Shown: piece after piece, positions 1 through 12,284 of the stretch
Layout: the number at the start of each line of letters is the position of its first letter
Position numbering within the stretch: position 1 is the first letter of the stretch
Source of the DNA: Apostichopus japonicus
Taxonomy: Eukaryota > Echinodermata > Holothuroidea > Aspidochirotida > Stichopodidae
Assembly (NCBI RefSeq): GCF_037975245.1
Contig: NC_092581.1
Location: 18,345,303-18,405,302 of the forward strand
DNA: 60,000 bases
Direction of reading: 5' to 3'
Notes under the pieces: generated by a model
Told to the model about the DNA's origin: nothing
The model's input: the letters and a program-made list of their open reading frames with translations, nothing else
Databases searched by the model: none
Program-made: the position numbers and the translations under genes

Positions 1-177
1 ACATGGGCGCAATACTTCTTCAGGTTTGTAAATTTGTACGTCAAAATTGAGGACCATTTAGCCTAAGTTAATACAATAGGCTTAAGTTATGCATAGACCC
101 ACAGGCGCCCCAACGTTTGCACAGAGTAACACATAACGTTGAGAGTCTTGGTCTATGGCCTACAGTAGTAGGATGGT

Positions 178-656
178 GACTTCGAAGTTCGGCCACTTAA
201 GACTTAAAACACCCCAAAACTAAATCTTCTGGTATAAATCATTTGAAAATATACTTCATATGGTGGGAGAATTTTGTTATAGTACGATACACGGCCAAAC
301 TTTCTTTCCTGCAAACTGTTTTCACGTTGTTTTCCAAGAAGATTCTTCGTGATTGTGGAACTGGTATTTCTTGCTAGAGTATTGCGAAGTTCGGACACGC
401 AACCCACAGTGTGGCGCTGGTGATAAAATTGGTGGCGCAGTTGCTTTTTCAGTAATTATAACAGACTTCATAGATCTTCGTCATTTTATTGACAAATATG
501 TAAGTAATTTCTTGCACACGGGTCATTTTGGAGAGAAAATAACTGTAGCTTCGTACTTTTTGGTGAAATTTGACTCTTCCTGTAGATTTTCATGGTGAAA
601 TCATGTATTTCTTAAGGGTGGCCGATCTTCGCAGTATGCCGAACTTCGCAATACTG
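178..656. mobile_element. Foldback/TIR element with a nested insertion
   Basis: The outer ends are inverted copies of a motif like GCGAAGTTCGG (178-205 and 630-656). The same element lies in the opposite orientation at 18,832-19,051, and the two match through the segment ending CGGGTCATTTTGGAGAG. Relative to that copy, this one is interrupted between about 230 and 472. The interruption is bounded by a short repeat (aatcttc / gatcttc), which reads as a second insertion with its target duplication. The inserted piece carries another GCGAAGTTCGG motif at 384. It is probably a non-autonomous DNA transposon of unassigned superfamily. Confidence 0.6.
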
Positions 657-3387
657 ACTATACTAGTAGTTATATTATTATTGGTAGCCTAAACGGTTTG
701 TAGGTTTCAGTTGGGGGCAGTACCAAATTATTTTGAGCGGGAGCCATTCACCCAACAGTCAGTTCAATAAGGATAGGCCTATTGCTTTGACTTATTTACC
801 CGATCGGCGGTCAAAACAGCAGTGCTCTGATGTTTACATCGGTTGAATGAGAAGGACTTATTTATTCACTGGTAAAATATGCCTTGTGTAATGCTTATTT
901 AGGGAGATGATGAAGATGAAAACGGACCTGTGTGGATCCAGGGAATGGGGTTTACCCCCACCACTCCCCTGCCAACCCTCCGCAATGTAGACCGAGAATA
1001 GAAATTTAATATATAGCCTATACTTGCCCAAAAATTCAACATTTCACTTGTAAACATTTTTGGTGAGGGGGAAGTACTGCAGATCCCCTACACTTGAGTC
1101 GACTTCAAGACCACATCCCGTCCTTTTTGGTTTCCCGAAAGGGAAAACTATGGAGTCACTCAGTCTTACCAACTTGGCAAACTTATGAGGGGGACCTTAG
1201 ATTGCAAAGTTGGCAATTACTTTAACAAGGATCGCAAATTTTGTAATTGCTATTACAGTTAGATTCGTCCAACAAGGCAACAAACAGAAATGCTGTAATC
1301 AAAGCCGAAGACTTCATTGTTTGGCCAGGCGATGGCAGACCGTTTCTCAGAAAGGTTGCTAATATTATTAATACCATTGGGACTGCACTGTTTGTTAATT
1401 AATGTTAAAAAATACATTCAATGGGTGGAATAAAATTATGATCAGGAACATTAAGATTGTACTTGGCACTATTAAATTAGTAAATGTTGATAATATAATG
1501 CAGTTAACATGTCCTTAAATTTATGTTAAAATATGTCGTGTTTGATACAGAATGTTAAGCCCAATAGTCCATGTATCCTGAAACTTTGTATAGCACAGTT
1601 ATTTGGTAGGGGTCATGTTAGTTGGTTTGAAGTAAAAACAAAAGTGAAAATACATATAAATAACTGCTTGCATGGTAGAAGACATCTAAGGAACACACAT
1701 ATTTTATATGTTCTCTGAAATAAAGTTCTCATTTGACTGCTCAAAAATATATATTACATGCCAATCTTATGCACTATGAGGAGAATCCCTGTGATTTTAT
1801 GCAGTACAAATTAATCTGGTCACCCATTCAGGGTCTAGGCATGCCAAAATCCTCAATACCACCTACATTTTCTTTTGAGAAACATTTCATACTACAGCTT
1901 TGATTAAAATCTTGCAACTACCCCAAAGTGAAAATAAGAATATGAGAAAAACATTTTGTTAATTGTAAATAATGAAAAGAAGTTATAAAGTTTAAGGTTT
2001 TTAAACCTACAATATACAGTAAGCCATGTACCCTCATCAGTAGGACTATGTACCAAAACATCCACAGGGAAGCCCACCATGTTTACAAACTGCTTATAAG
2101 TAAATTTGGCAAAAAGTATTTATATATCTTTGCATATGATCTATTTTTATACCATACAGCTACACTACATATGATGGTATGATGAATTAACACTATTATT
2201 GCTTTTTGATTGGATAGATAAAAATAGGTTCCACTATGGTTTGATGAGTCTCAGCTCACAATCTGTGATCAGGTGAATAAACAAGCATGCCCTCCCCTGT
2301 GAGAAATTTTGTAAAGCTGCTTAAATAGTTAAGGTGCAATGTTTTCCAATAATTTGCAAAGAACATTTATGTTTAAAAAATTTCAGTACCTCTGTAAACA
2401 TAAAAACCTCGTCTTCGTTTGGTTGGAATGTTTGGAGCTTGTCATTAGTTATGCAACAAACATAATTTACATCATGGGAGGGGGATATGAGGGAGGGGGC
2501 ATGCTATTGTTAAATTATTGCCAGATGCTAATCACTTGTTATGTCATTAAGCCAAGTGTGCATCATGCCCATAGAAGGATTCTTTATTTTTGGTATTTGT
2601 TGGATTATAATTTACTGTAGGCAGGGGCAAAGGAGAGGGGTTCCCTCTTTCAAAATATTGCCTAATCAATGCTAGGCATGCGATAGACAATGAGTGGAAC
2701 ATCTGATGAAGTAGAAGATAAGTTTGTCGCTCATAAATTCCCAAACCAGGTCGACAAAATTTTGTGAACTTTTTAGCTGACTTCAAATGTAGTTCTAAAT
2801 TCTCAGAAGTTTTTTAAGTTGGCGATGTATTTTTTGTATCAAGTGCCTTCAGTTGGTCTGTAACATCTATAACAATGTAATGATGCATTCATTTCAAATT
2901 CATGTTGTAATTTTAACAATAGTTGGAACTTTGTAATGTAATGTAAAATTTTGAGGTTCAAGAATGAACATATCTTTGTGTAACAGATGAAATGTATGTG
3001 ACAGACTGATGCAGCCCACCATTAAGCCAAGAGCAGAATTAAGCTTGGAGGCACTTTAAGTTATTAGCCAAAGTAGGCTACATATAGTTTTCTCCAGTTT
3101 ATATGTTGATGAACAAAAAATGGAAAATTTAATCAAAAAGAAATTTAAAGCGATCAAAATTTATCAACATTGCAATGGGTTAAACCGCATGTATTGTTAT
3201 GGGGAATTTAAGCATTTTTTATTGTGTGATTTCAGTAGCTGTGATCATTTGTGGTAACCATTATGTCACAGGGAAGATCTCACTATGTACATGTATATTA
3301 TATGTCATTTAATTTTCCATACCTTGAATTAATTTTGATAAATAATTTCATCTTTTATTTCCTTCTCTCTGTGTCTCTCTCTTTATC
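657..3387. other. Upstream of MPC1, no recognisable gene
   Basis: I see no convincing exon, RNA gene or repeat here. The short open frames are AT-rich and have no family signature. The MPC1 promoter and any upstream non-coding or N-terminal exon should lie here, but I could not point to a TATA box, initiator or CpG-rich block with confidence. A CT-rich tract runs to 3,386, just before the first proposed MPC1 codon. Confidence 0.4.
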
Positions 3388-3426
3388 ATGACGTCTTTAA
3401 AACATCTGGACATCAACTACAGCACA
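3388..3426 (+). CDS. MPC1: MPC1 putative first coding exon
   Basis: The exon reads ATG then 12 codons, ending ...NYST at a GTAAGT donor in phase 0. The next exon begins QFWGP, so the joined NYST-QFWGP lines up with the animal MPC1 motif LMST-HFWGP at exactly the expected place. The N-terminus is about 12 residues shorter than the roughly 109-residue vertebrate protein and lacks the usual basic start. Either the protein is truncated or the true start is in an exon further upstream. The CT-rich tract just before the ATG could be a 5' UTR or an intron end, but no AG acceptor lies between it and the ATG. Exon identity is moderately supported; the start codon is uncertain. Confidence 0.55.
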
Positions 3427-4017
3427 GTAAGTACATAATACTCACAAAATGAATGCACATTGACTACTTCAGCTCTGCATCACCTATTGAAGTTGTGCGT
3501 GTGTCTGTGTTAATACGATACATACATACCTGCAGATGTTTTGTATCACACAGTTTTTTATTGTTTCGTGCACACACCGGTGTAATTTTTGTGGCTGTTT
3601 GTGTATCGACATCACAGATATCAGTAGCAGCAGCAGTGTGGTACTGCCATGCTGGTACCCTGGCTGATTGTACCGTGTAAGGGATAAAGAGTCTAAGTTA
3701 AGATAAGGCACCACAAAGTAGAACTTGCATATATTATACATATGTAGGTTATCATTAACAATTCATCGACAGACAAGACTGAAGACTTGATCAAGTCTAA
3801 TTTTATGACATCATTGAATCAGATCTAATTGGGAATTTGAATGATCTGCTTTATTTATAAAGATGTTTATTTAGACTTGAAAAAGGGACAGGTTTTTTCA
3901 AATGCTTAATCTAAAATATTTCTTAATGTTAACTAGTACCTTCGTTGGGGTCAGTGATAGCACAGCTTACATTCAATTTGAGAAACAAAGGGAAAGTAAA
4001 AGCTTGCTCCTCCATGC

Positions 4018-4130
4018 ATAGTAACAATAACATTAATAATAATAATAAAAATAATATTAATAACATTAATTATAATCAAACTAATAATATAATAATAATA
4101 ATCAAACTAATCAAAAATAACAATAATAAC
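4018..4130. repeat. AAT-rich simple repeat in MPC1 intron 1
   Basis: Degenerate AAT/ATAAT trinucleotide tract, visible directly. It produces a spurious Asn/Ile-rich open frame. Confidence 0.9.
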
Positions 4131-5205
4131 TCACAAGTAAAAATCTCTCATAAGATTTCAGACGATGTCTCGCTTGCTATGAAGTTCACTTTTATCTAGA
4201 GCTAAGTTGTGTTGAAATAAAGCCTTCAGTACACAACTCAATACTGATCCTTCATGTGGAAAGTATTCCTCACTTCTTTCACCAATGCCTAAGTTGGAAA
4301 CTGCAGTTTGGCCATAATTTATACTGTAGTTCTATCCAAGAGATTTGGGAATCAAACAGAAAGCAATTAATTGACAGTTTTAAAACCTCTTTGGTATGAG
4401 GTACCTGTAGTGTTTTTTTGTCCAAATGATCCCGACCGGACTCATCCCAACTGTGGTTACGTGAAAAATCATGGCTAGTCGGGGGTGTTCTTACGACTAT
4501 GGCTGATCAAGATTTTGCCAGTTCTCTAAGTCGTTTCATTCGGGAAAACTGAACATGTTGCATTTCACTGACTGGCAGTGTGTGGAGGTTCACAAATAAA
4601 ACTGTACAGTTTCAACAAATGCAAACAATCACAGCATAAAAAATATTGCCATTTTGAAACTAAAAAGAGCTGCAGTCATTAACAGGTCTTTGTTGTGTGC
4701 ACAGACCAGTGGGTCAGTGTGGGGGCAGGGACAGTTGTAAGTACATTGGTCTCGATACAATGGTAAAGTAGGTCACAGCGATCCAATTGAGTTGGTTTAT
4801 CAAATCGTTATTACTTAAGTTGGTACATTGATGAGAAAACTTAAATCTCAACGACAGTTTAATACCGGTGGGGTGGATATCAAGGAGAGTCGCCTACAAG
4901 GCTGCGGCCCTTATGGGGTCACTCAGTCCATCCTAGAGGCTAGACAAGGACTAACCCACTGTCCGCATCATGCCCCGTAGCTACAAACTAGAGACACTGA
5001 TGGTTCCTTCAGAACCAATATTCTTGGGTGAGAGTATTAGTAGTCATAATAGTGATTTTATTCTAAGGTAATTCTAGTTTTGACTTGGTTTTGCATTTAT
5101 GTTCTACATTGTTCTATATAGTTTTGTCCATGTTTTTGATAACTTTGTTGGTATCTTTTCATATTTATACTTTACTTTTATCACTTTTACTGCAAACTTG
5201 CAATT

Positions 5206-5635
5206 CCCTCACTCATTCATTCACTCACTCACTAACTCACTCACACACTCACTCACACACTCACTCACACACTCACTCACTCATGCACTTACTTCATCAT
5301 TCACTCTCTCATTCACTCATTCACTGACACACTCACTCATGCATGCACTCACTCATTCACTCACTCACTCATGCAATCACTCACTCATGCACTCACTCAC
5401 TCATGCACTCACTCACTCACTCACTCACTCATGCATGCACTCACTCATTCACTCACTCACTCATGCAATCACTCACTCATGCACTCACTCACTCATGCAC
5501 TCACTCAATCTCTCACTCACTCAATCACTCATTCACTCACTCACACACTCTCTCATGCAGTCACTCATGCAATCACTCGCTAATTCACTCACCCATTCAC
5601 TGACACACTCATGCACTCACTCACTCTTTCATATG
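5206..5635 (+). repeat. TCAC tetranucleotide satellite with ATGC interruptions
   Basis: About 430 bases of CACT/TCAC tetramers, punctuated by ATGCA and ATTC variants that recur as a higher-order unit of roughly 36-100 bases. Because 4 is not a multiple of 3, three overlapping frames stay open and give Thr-His-Ser-Leu-rich translations, which are artefacts. It lies in MPC1 intron 1. Confidence 0.95.
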
Positions 5636-5681
5636 TGTAAATCAATGTTAATATATGATTTCCAATCCCCTGCTCTCCTCC

Positions 5682-5715
5682 CCCCCCCCCCCACACTCAC
5701 ACACACACACACACC
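5682..5715 (+). repeat. Poly-C followed by (CA)n
   Basis: A run of C followed by alternating ACAC, seen directly. Confidence 0.9.
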
Positions 5716-5995
5716 TTCGCAATCTATTTGACCAATAGTGAACATTCTATATAATGCTGTCAGATTAGGTTTCTTTATCAAAATAACGATACCAAAACAG
5801 CACCAGAGTTTATTGGTCATTGAAGTACTTTCACATAAAAAATTGAATTTTGTGAATGGGCGAAAGTAAACTTCATAGACCTTACAGATTATCCTTTGTT
5901 ATGATCTCATATCGTCATAAGAAAATGAAGCAATCACAAGTACAGTATATATAAATTTGTTATTGATTAACATTCTTTTCCTTTCTAAATTACAG

Positions 5996-6011
5996 CAATT
6001 CTGGGGTCCTG
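5996..6011 (+). CDS. MPC1: MPC1 micro-exon (16 nt)
   Basis: CAATTCTGGGGTCCTG lies between a TTACAG acceptor and a GTAAGT donor. It encodes QFWGP plus the first base of the following Val codon, the near-invariant FWGP motif at the first membrane segment of MPC1. Entry phase 0 matches the previous exon, and exit phase 1 matches the exon at 7,382. An exon this short gives no open frame of its own and would be missed by ORF-based annotation. The joint reading QFWGPVANW is the strongest evidence that it is real. Confidence 0.88.
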
Positions 6012-6576
6012 GTAAGTTTCTGCTTCGGACATATATTACTACAGTATTTTAATTGTAATGGGTTTCTTTTACTGCTTGTGTAATTATCCTATAACGTCTA
6101 AAGATGACCCCTGAAACTGTCACACATCTGTTATTAGTTAGAAGCATTTATATTCACACAAACTGCTAAAGGTCTGCTCAATGTCTGGGCAATTTCTTTC
6201 TAATGTGGATTGAAACCTCAGGCTTGGTCCTTGACACTGGGAGACAGAGGGATGATAGAGGACCACACCCCCCCCCCCCAATCCCCAATATCTCATAGCA
6301 ATGATTTCCAGTGGGTGTTGGGGTCCCTGTCAGGGAGGTACTGGTGCTGGATTTACAATTCCCTGAAATATTAGGAACTCTGGTTAATTAGACAATTAAC
6401 TATCTTAAACACTTGAGGCTGGTAATGCAATGCTTTTTGAAGTTAGAAAATGAGTGACCATTATTTGACTTTCTAGCATATTTGCAGCTAAAATGCTGAT
6501 GACCTTTAAGGGCCCATTTACTGGATAAGTGCACAACTCAATTTATTTTTGCAGGTGGGATATAACAGGTTGCCTA

Positions 6577-6845
6577 CATTATGAGTTCAACATGGTTAGC
6601 CCTTGCTTGGTTTACACCCGGAAAAAAAGCGGCAGTTTTCTGGGTTTCACATGAGCTATGAAGTAACTAGAGCTGTCTTCCTTATCTTAGCTTATGAAGC
6701 AGCTGCAGCAGGAATAAACTTTCACAAAAGAGCTTGAAGAGTAAGATGAGGAAGACAGCTTTGGTTAGATCACATGATACCTGGAATATTGCCATTTGTT
6801 CCGGGTACAAACCAGACGAGGGCTAACCATGTGGAACTCGCAATG
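6577..6845. mobile_element. Foldback MITE in MPC1 intron 2
   Basis: A long imperfect inverted repeat: the left arm starts around CATGGTTAGCCC, and the right arm ends with its complement GGGCTAACCATG. The similarity continues inward for about 100 bases through the GCTGTCTTCCT / AGGAAGACAGC motifs. The whole 269-bp unit could fold into one hairpin. There is no coding capacity, and I could not fix a target duplication. Confidence 0.75.
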
Positions 6846-7381
6846 ATTGAGAACACCTGGTGTAAAGTGAGGCTAATTATCAATCAATCCCACGCAATAG
6901 TAACTGTTTAATCATACAAATATGGTAGCTAAGTCTTTCATTATTCAATTAAGTATGATAAGAATACAGTCACTACTCATTCAGGGATGTAGAGAGTTTG
7001 CAGCTGCGAATGGAAATACCCATACCTGATCTACTTCATTCAACTTTGTCAAGATTCTGAAAACCTTGTAAGCATGATAAGTCCCAACTTAAAAACTTTG
7101 TTCATGATATGTTAGGTTCATCTTAGCATCACAAAGAACCCCCAGGAAAGCTTGGTTGAAATTCAAATTCTGTCCATATTTGTTCATAATTTCTCAGTCA
7201 GGTTTTGTGTTGTTGATGAAGTTGATATATAGTTAGCAACAACTCCGCTTTCTGTAGATTTGTATAAAAATCTTTGTTTCTCGCACGGACGACTGGTCAG
7301 TCATGCCTGCAGGCATCGCAAGCCATGCCGAAAAATATTGCTTCGTAATTTTCTCTTTCAATTTTTTTTTTTTTTTTTCAG

Positions 7382-7462
7382 TTGCCAACTGGGCTATTCC
7401 ATTAGCTGCTCTAGGTGATATGAAAAGTGACCCAGAGATGATCAGTCCCAGGATGACCTCAG
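7382..7462 (+). CDS. MPC1: MPC1 exon 3
   Basis: Preceded by a long T tract and CAG acceptor, followed by GTAAGG. With the leading G from the micro-exon it reads VANWAIPLAALGDM and then SDPEMISPRMTS. The family signature is VANWGLPIAAINDM...SPEIISGRMT, so this is the first transmembrane helix and following loop of mitochondrial pyruvate carrier subunit 1. Its length of 81 nt and phase 1 exit join exactly to the next exon. MPC1 pairs with MPC2 in the inner mitochondrial membrane to import pyruvate (family knowledge). Confidence 0.93.
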
Positions 7463-10300
7463 GTAAGGCATTGAATAGCAATACTAATCAATCTGTAGTC
7501 AGTTTTCCATAATAGGATATTTCAGGTGGCTGAAAGGTCTTTACGGAACAAAGGTATTGGATATTCTCTGTGCACATCGTTTGGTCAAAACCACCATCCT
7601 CATAGCAGCTGCCGATTTAATGTCGAAGATAAGAATTTTTTTTCAAATTTGGTGATATTTAGTGATTGCATCTGGCAACAGCAGAGTGAGAGATGTCATA
7701 AGGGCAATTAAACTGTAATTTCTGTACTTTTACAAGTGTATATCAGAGTATAATAATTTCATTTCATTTATTTGTTTCTTCACAATATAAATACAGAGAA
7801 GTTAACTAAGTGAAAAAGCATATCAACAAAAGGGAAAATTGTGAAAGGAAGCACTCCAAAAAAACCCAGAGGGCTTGTCTAGTAGAGCGCTCCCATAAGT
7901 GAATAGAGAGAACAATACAAGAAAACAGTAGCACTTATATCCACCCACACACCAATCCAATACGTATAACCCACCCACCACTCAAAGTTTCAGCCGCATT
8001 ACAATTTATTTTTGCACACATCCCATCATTTTCTCTCGTATTAGAATCGCGGTTTCCTTTGTGAGGTAGAACCCTCCAATTTATACGTCATCATTCTACA
8101 GGTAGGATGATGTATGAAATAAATCTGGTCAACCTTGTTATTTGTATGTCGAGGTCGATTGCCATTAACATACATAGATTGTGAAAGGGAGAAGTCTCTG
8201 TTAATATCCAACTGTAGATCTTCTATAGCTGTGAAAGTGAGTTAGTAAAAACCATTGAGGTAGAATGCTCGACATAAGCATAAAAGGCATAATTACATTT
8301 TCAAAATATGTTTGTGATCAGAGTATGTTAACTACATCTAGGGACTCACATGGCTGTTATGTATAGTTTATTACATTTCAGCAAAGGCTTTGTATGTATG
8401 TTACTTTCGTGCTTAGTTGACCAGTACACAGTTGTGCTACTAACATTGTTAGAGTCCTACACACATATGGGAGCCAAGACACTCAGGACTATATATGTTC
8501 CTAATCCAACTCAGCAATTTATGAGCTGAACTTACAGACTAGAATAACCCTTGTCACTGCAAAAACTTGGCATATTCTGAAAGCTAGGGTTCATACTAGT
8601 TATCCACCATCAGTTTAGCAGACAGTAAATATGACATAGTAGCTACGTTGCTTGCAGTGAAATCTTGACAATGTTTTGCAAACTTTCAGTGCTTGTAATG
8701 TCTTGTGACCAGCTTTCCTATTGCATCGTTGGCTATAAAAATCTGCTAAAGAAGGATGTGCATGGTATAAATGTACCAGTGAACTACATTGAATAACAAA
8801 ATGCTGAGACCATAGTATTTTGAGTGCAAACAGAATTGCAACGTACCGAATGGGACCATTTATTTACACTGATATGAAATAAATGAGTACAGTTTAGGAG
8901 GTTAGGGAATAGTTGTCTTCTTCTCTAAGATTCTATAGATTAAAGAATGAAAGGTGTTGCTAATTGATAAAAGTGTTTGTTCATTATTGTTTTCTTACCG
9001 GCAGATCAAGATACGTTGCAATTCAGTTTCAGTTTATTTTCTCTATGTATCCTCCAAGGAGGAATAAGAGACAATAGTACATTAACACATAGAGATAACA
9101 AATAACATAATTCAGATGGCGGTCACAAGAGAGATACAAGACGGAAAAAAAAGCAATATAAGATTACAGATAGAAGTTCTGAAAGTGTGGCACCAGCACT
9201 ACAGTGATCCCTAGCAATTGTGTAGTAGTTTGAACCTTCAACAGCGAATCATAGGACATTCTTTCTCATTGGCTAGTACAAATTCCTTGCACTCTGGTGC
9301 TTTATAATATTTTAATCATTTGTTGATGGAGGAAAACATTTGTAAAAAAAAGAACTGCATATCGATGAAATCTCTAAACTTCACAGAAAATTGGAAAAGA
9401 GCAAAGAAATTAGAGAACATGGACCGTCGAGCAAACGTCTTAATTTTTATAAGGGGTTAAGGATAGATCAAACAAGAAGATTATGACTGCTTAAGAAAAG
9501 CATTTGAGAAACATCTACGCTGATGACATTACAGACTACCTACTGTGATACACTTTCTGGAGTAGTTGAAGATTTAGTCAGTCAAAATTCAGTTACGTTC
9601 AATCATCCATACCTCGAGTTATGGGGCAAGATATCAAGAACAGTATAAGAGGAGAAGAAAAATACTCAATTCAGAATCAATTTTCACATGATGTAAATAA
9701 TTCCTTTGTATCATTCAGATGACATACCTATGTTTTTATCAGAACTCTAAATATAATCGATGTACATGTTTAATAATCGTGAATAAATGAGATGGAAAAA
9801 AAAATTGGATAATCAACTAACGGATCTGGATTAGTTCGCTTTTCAATATGAATTGTACATTGTTTATCGCCAGAATATCACTTTAATCTAATAGGTTAGA
9901 TTAATAGGGCTAAGATGAATGGACATCCAAGTTTTATGAAACAAATTAATACTTTCCATCTGAGTGGCACTCACCAGCCCTTTTGCATTGCCCACAAATT
10001 TTGTTTCATTAATTATCAACCCATCTCTGTTTCAAGTCTCGATTGTGTAGGAAATGGTTTAACGATGGAAAGTTTTATGACTGGGTTTTGAAGGGCCAGG
10101 CACCTTTGTAAATGATCAGTCGAAACTTGTCTCTTTCAATAATTTAAGATACAGATTAATTATGATGCATGTGAGAGTCATCGATACCTTTCAGCAGTGA
10201 AACTTACACCTATTAAGTATCATTTGTTAGGATATTTATCTATTTTTGTAATATTTAGGATGCAATATTTTTAGGCTGTATTATTATTTTTAAGCTGTAT
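7463..10300. other. MPC1 intron 3, first part
   Basis: No exon found. Two stretches, about 7,750-7,930 and 9,020-9,130, begin with TTTATTT-like sequence. On the - strand they read as ...AATAAA-type ends, which resemble 3' tails of retrotransposed sequence. This is a weak call. The rest is AT-rich and unassigned. Confidence 0.35.
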
Positions 10301-10402
10301 TAATTTTAAGCCGTAATATTCTATGCGATTTTGTGAAGTGCTTTGAGATCATTCTTTGATGTGAAGTGCTATATAAGATTAAATTATTATTATTATTATT
10401 AT
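10300..10402 (+). mobile_element. LINE (CR1/L2-type) 3' tail
   Basis: The sequence GTGAAGTGCTTTGAGATCAT, then TGCTATATAAGATTAAAT and (ATT)n, is the typical 3' end of CR1/L2-like non-LTR elements, which terminate in short microsatellites instead of poly-A. Only the tail is present, consistent with severe 5' truncation. Confidence 0.6.
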
Positions 10403-10552
10403 GGTACAGTCCATTAATGGTACAGTCCATTGAATGTTCATGAATAATCATTCTTCCTTTCCCTATTCCCTCCTAATGATAGCCTCAGTCTTTCAGATTA
10501 TTTAAAAACATGTCTTCTTCAATAAATAGTGACAAAGTTGTACATGTATATA

Positions 10553-10666
10553 CAGGCATGAGACTCTTCCGCGGAAACGCGGATTTCAGATTATTTTTTT
10601 TTTCATTTTCGCGTTTTTTCTCGTAATTCGCGTTTTTTATTATTTTTTATTATTTTTTTTATTTAA

Positions 10667-10698
<32 letters not shown>

Positions 10699-10971
10699 AA
10701 CATGCTGGACTGTGAAGGGAAGGAACACCGCATTTGACCAGTGGTGGAATCAAGTAGCACAAAGCAAGCAAAAAAGCCTTTTTTTGGTTCAAAAAAGCTA
10801 ATGGATAAATTATACAAGCAGAAATTCCACAATTTTTTGGCGAGTTACGTGATGTGATAGATTCCATCTAGAGTCCACCATTTTGTATTTAAGCCCTCCT
10901 TACCTGACAAAAAAATTCAGGACGGCGATCAATAAATTTCAGATTTTTTTTCCCCGGCTCAGTCTCATCCC
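10553..10971. mobile_element. hAT-like miniature element in MPC1 intron 3
   Basis: The left end CAGGCATGAGACT is matched by the right end AGTCTCATCCC(TG). Both sides carry tgtatata (10,545-10,552 and 10,972-10,979), an 8-bp duplication as expected for hAT. The exact right boundary is ambiguous by two bases. The inside is T/A-rich with repeated CGCGTTTTTT motifs and no transposase. Confidence 0.65.
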
Positions 10972-11187
10972 TGTATATAACACTAGTGATTAACTCATTG
11001 TACCATTACGATCTGCTGTCCAATGCAGCTTGTCAAGTTTCGCAGAACTATTTATAGGACAGATATGAGATCCCCCTCTGTAAAGTCTTGGGCATGGCTG
11101 GGGAGTCCCATTGTAATCACACCAGTGAATGTAAAGTAGTTTAGTCATCAATCACAAGGGAGTATATATATCAGGTACTTTTAGGCC

Positions 11188-11666
11188 TTAAGGTAGCATA
11201 CGCCCATTAAAAGCCCCATTGACTTACACACTAAATCACAAAAGTAATGTGGTCTCTAAGTCTAGATAGAAGTTTTCACTAGCTAAACGCTACCCATCAC
11301 AGGGTAGCTGACAAGTTGGCCTTCCATGGCACAATCAATTTTCCGTACCATGACCGCGCAGATATTTTGCTATCCTAGCCGGAAGTTTTAGTCACTTGTA
11401 AACAAACCTCTTCAATCAGTAGTAAACAATTTTCCTACGCTGCTTCTGGGAGGCCTAAAGGTGTCTAAAATTGCCTCAATTGACCCAATTTTCTCACCAC
11501 GTGTACTTCCATTCATGCTCTTCAACATGCAAGCTACAAAAAACTAGATTATGATTGATAACAGGTCAAGAAAGATGTTCTCCAGCTGCTTTTTGGCACT
11601 TTTCCTGAGATAGGAGAACAATCGAGCGAATGGTTATATCCTCTAATAGGAGTATGCCACCTTAGA
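11188..11666. mobile_element. TIR MITE, TTAAGGTRGCATAC family
   Basis: The left end TTAAGGTAGCATACGCCC pairs with the right end GGAGTATGCCACCTTAG. The segment 11,206-11,301 (ATTGACTTACACACTAA ... GATAGAAGTTTTCA ... TACCCATCAC) recurs at 17,271-17,373 and, inverted, at 57,315-57,420. It is therefore a dispersed family. There is no coding capacity. Confidence 0.7.
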
Positions 11667-11980
11667 TAGTTCCGAATTGCCCACATGGATAACCCAGTAA
11701 GCATTTGGTGTTAATCAGGATACTAAACCGACAGATTATTATGTCTCAAAGTTCATTAATGAAGTAAACAAGGAAGACAAGATAATGACAGATTCAACTT
11801 GTTTATCGTCAAAAGAACGAAACCGATATTGGGGAAAGCAAGTCCAACATACAATGTTTAGAACAACCTAAACAAGGCTGGTATTTGTTGACATTTCAGT
11901 CTTGCTTTATAGTTTCAAATTCTCTTCTAATTATTAAGAAATCTTTTTTTTTACTTTTTATATCCGTGTTTTCTTTACAG

Positions 11981-12113
11981 CTCTGTGCATTTACTCGCTC
12001 CTATTCATGAGGTTTGCTATTAAGGTCCAACCTCGTAACATGCTCCTGTTTGCTTGTCATTTCACTAATGAGGCTGCACAGCTGACCCAGTTGGCCAGGT
12101 GGACCAAGCACAA
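11981..12113 (+). CDS. MPC1: MPC1 exon 4
   Basis: TTTACAG acceptor and GTAAGT donor. It encodes [16 protein letters not shown], then [18 protein letters not shown] and [10 protein letters not shown]. This matches the second and third membrane segments of MPC1, including the diagnostic FMRFAYKVQPRN and LLFACHATNE blocks. Entry phase fits exon 3. If the donor were not used, a TAA follows at 12,115 and would end the protein at KHK. Splicing to 12,730 instead gives a C-terminus of normal length and is preferred. Confidence 0.95.
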
Positions 12114-12284
12114 GTAAGTTGTCATTAACCAATCAAGTATCGACATCCTACACCTTCCATTTTTCCCCATCCAGGCAAACACACCGTCTGGAAAGAGACC
12201 TGCGATTTTACTTTGTGATTTCAAGTCCCAGAAAAAACCTTAACCCCCTTTTTCCCTTCTTTTCATAAAACATTAGTGTTGTTT

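Noticed and set aside
5085-5731. Long overlapping Thr-His-Ser-Leu-rich open frames
   Set aside because: They are translations of a tetranucleotide repeat in three frames, not a gene.
12112-12117. MPC1 ending at the in-frame TAA at 12,115
   Set aside because: The AA|GTAAGT donor and the matching downstream exon give a C-terminus of normal length, so the stop is probably intronic.
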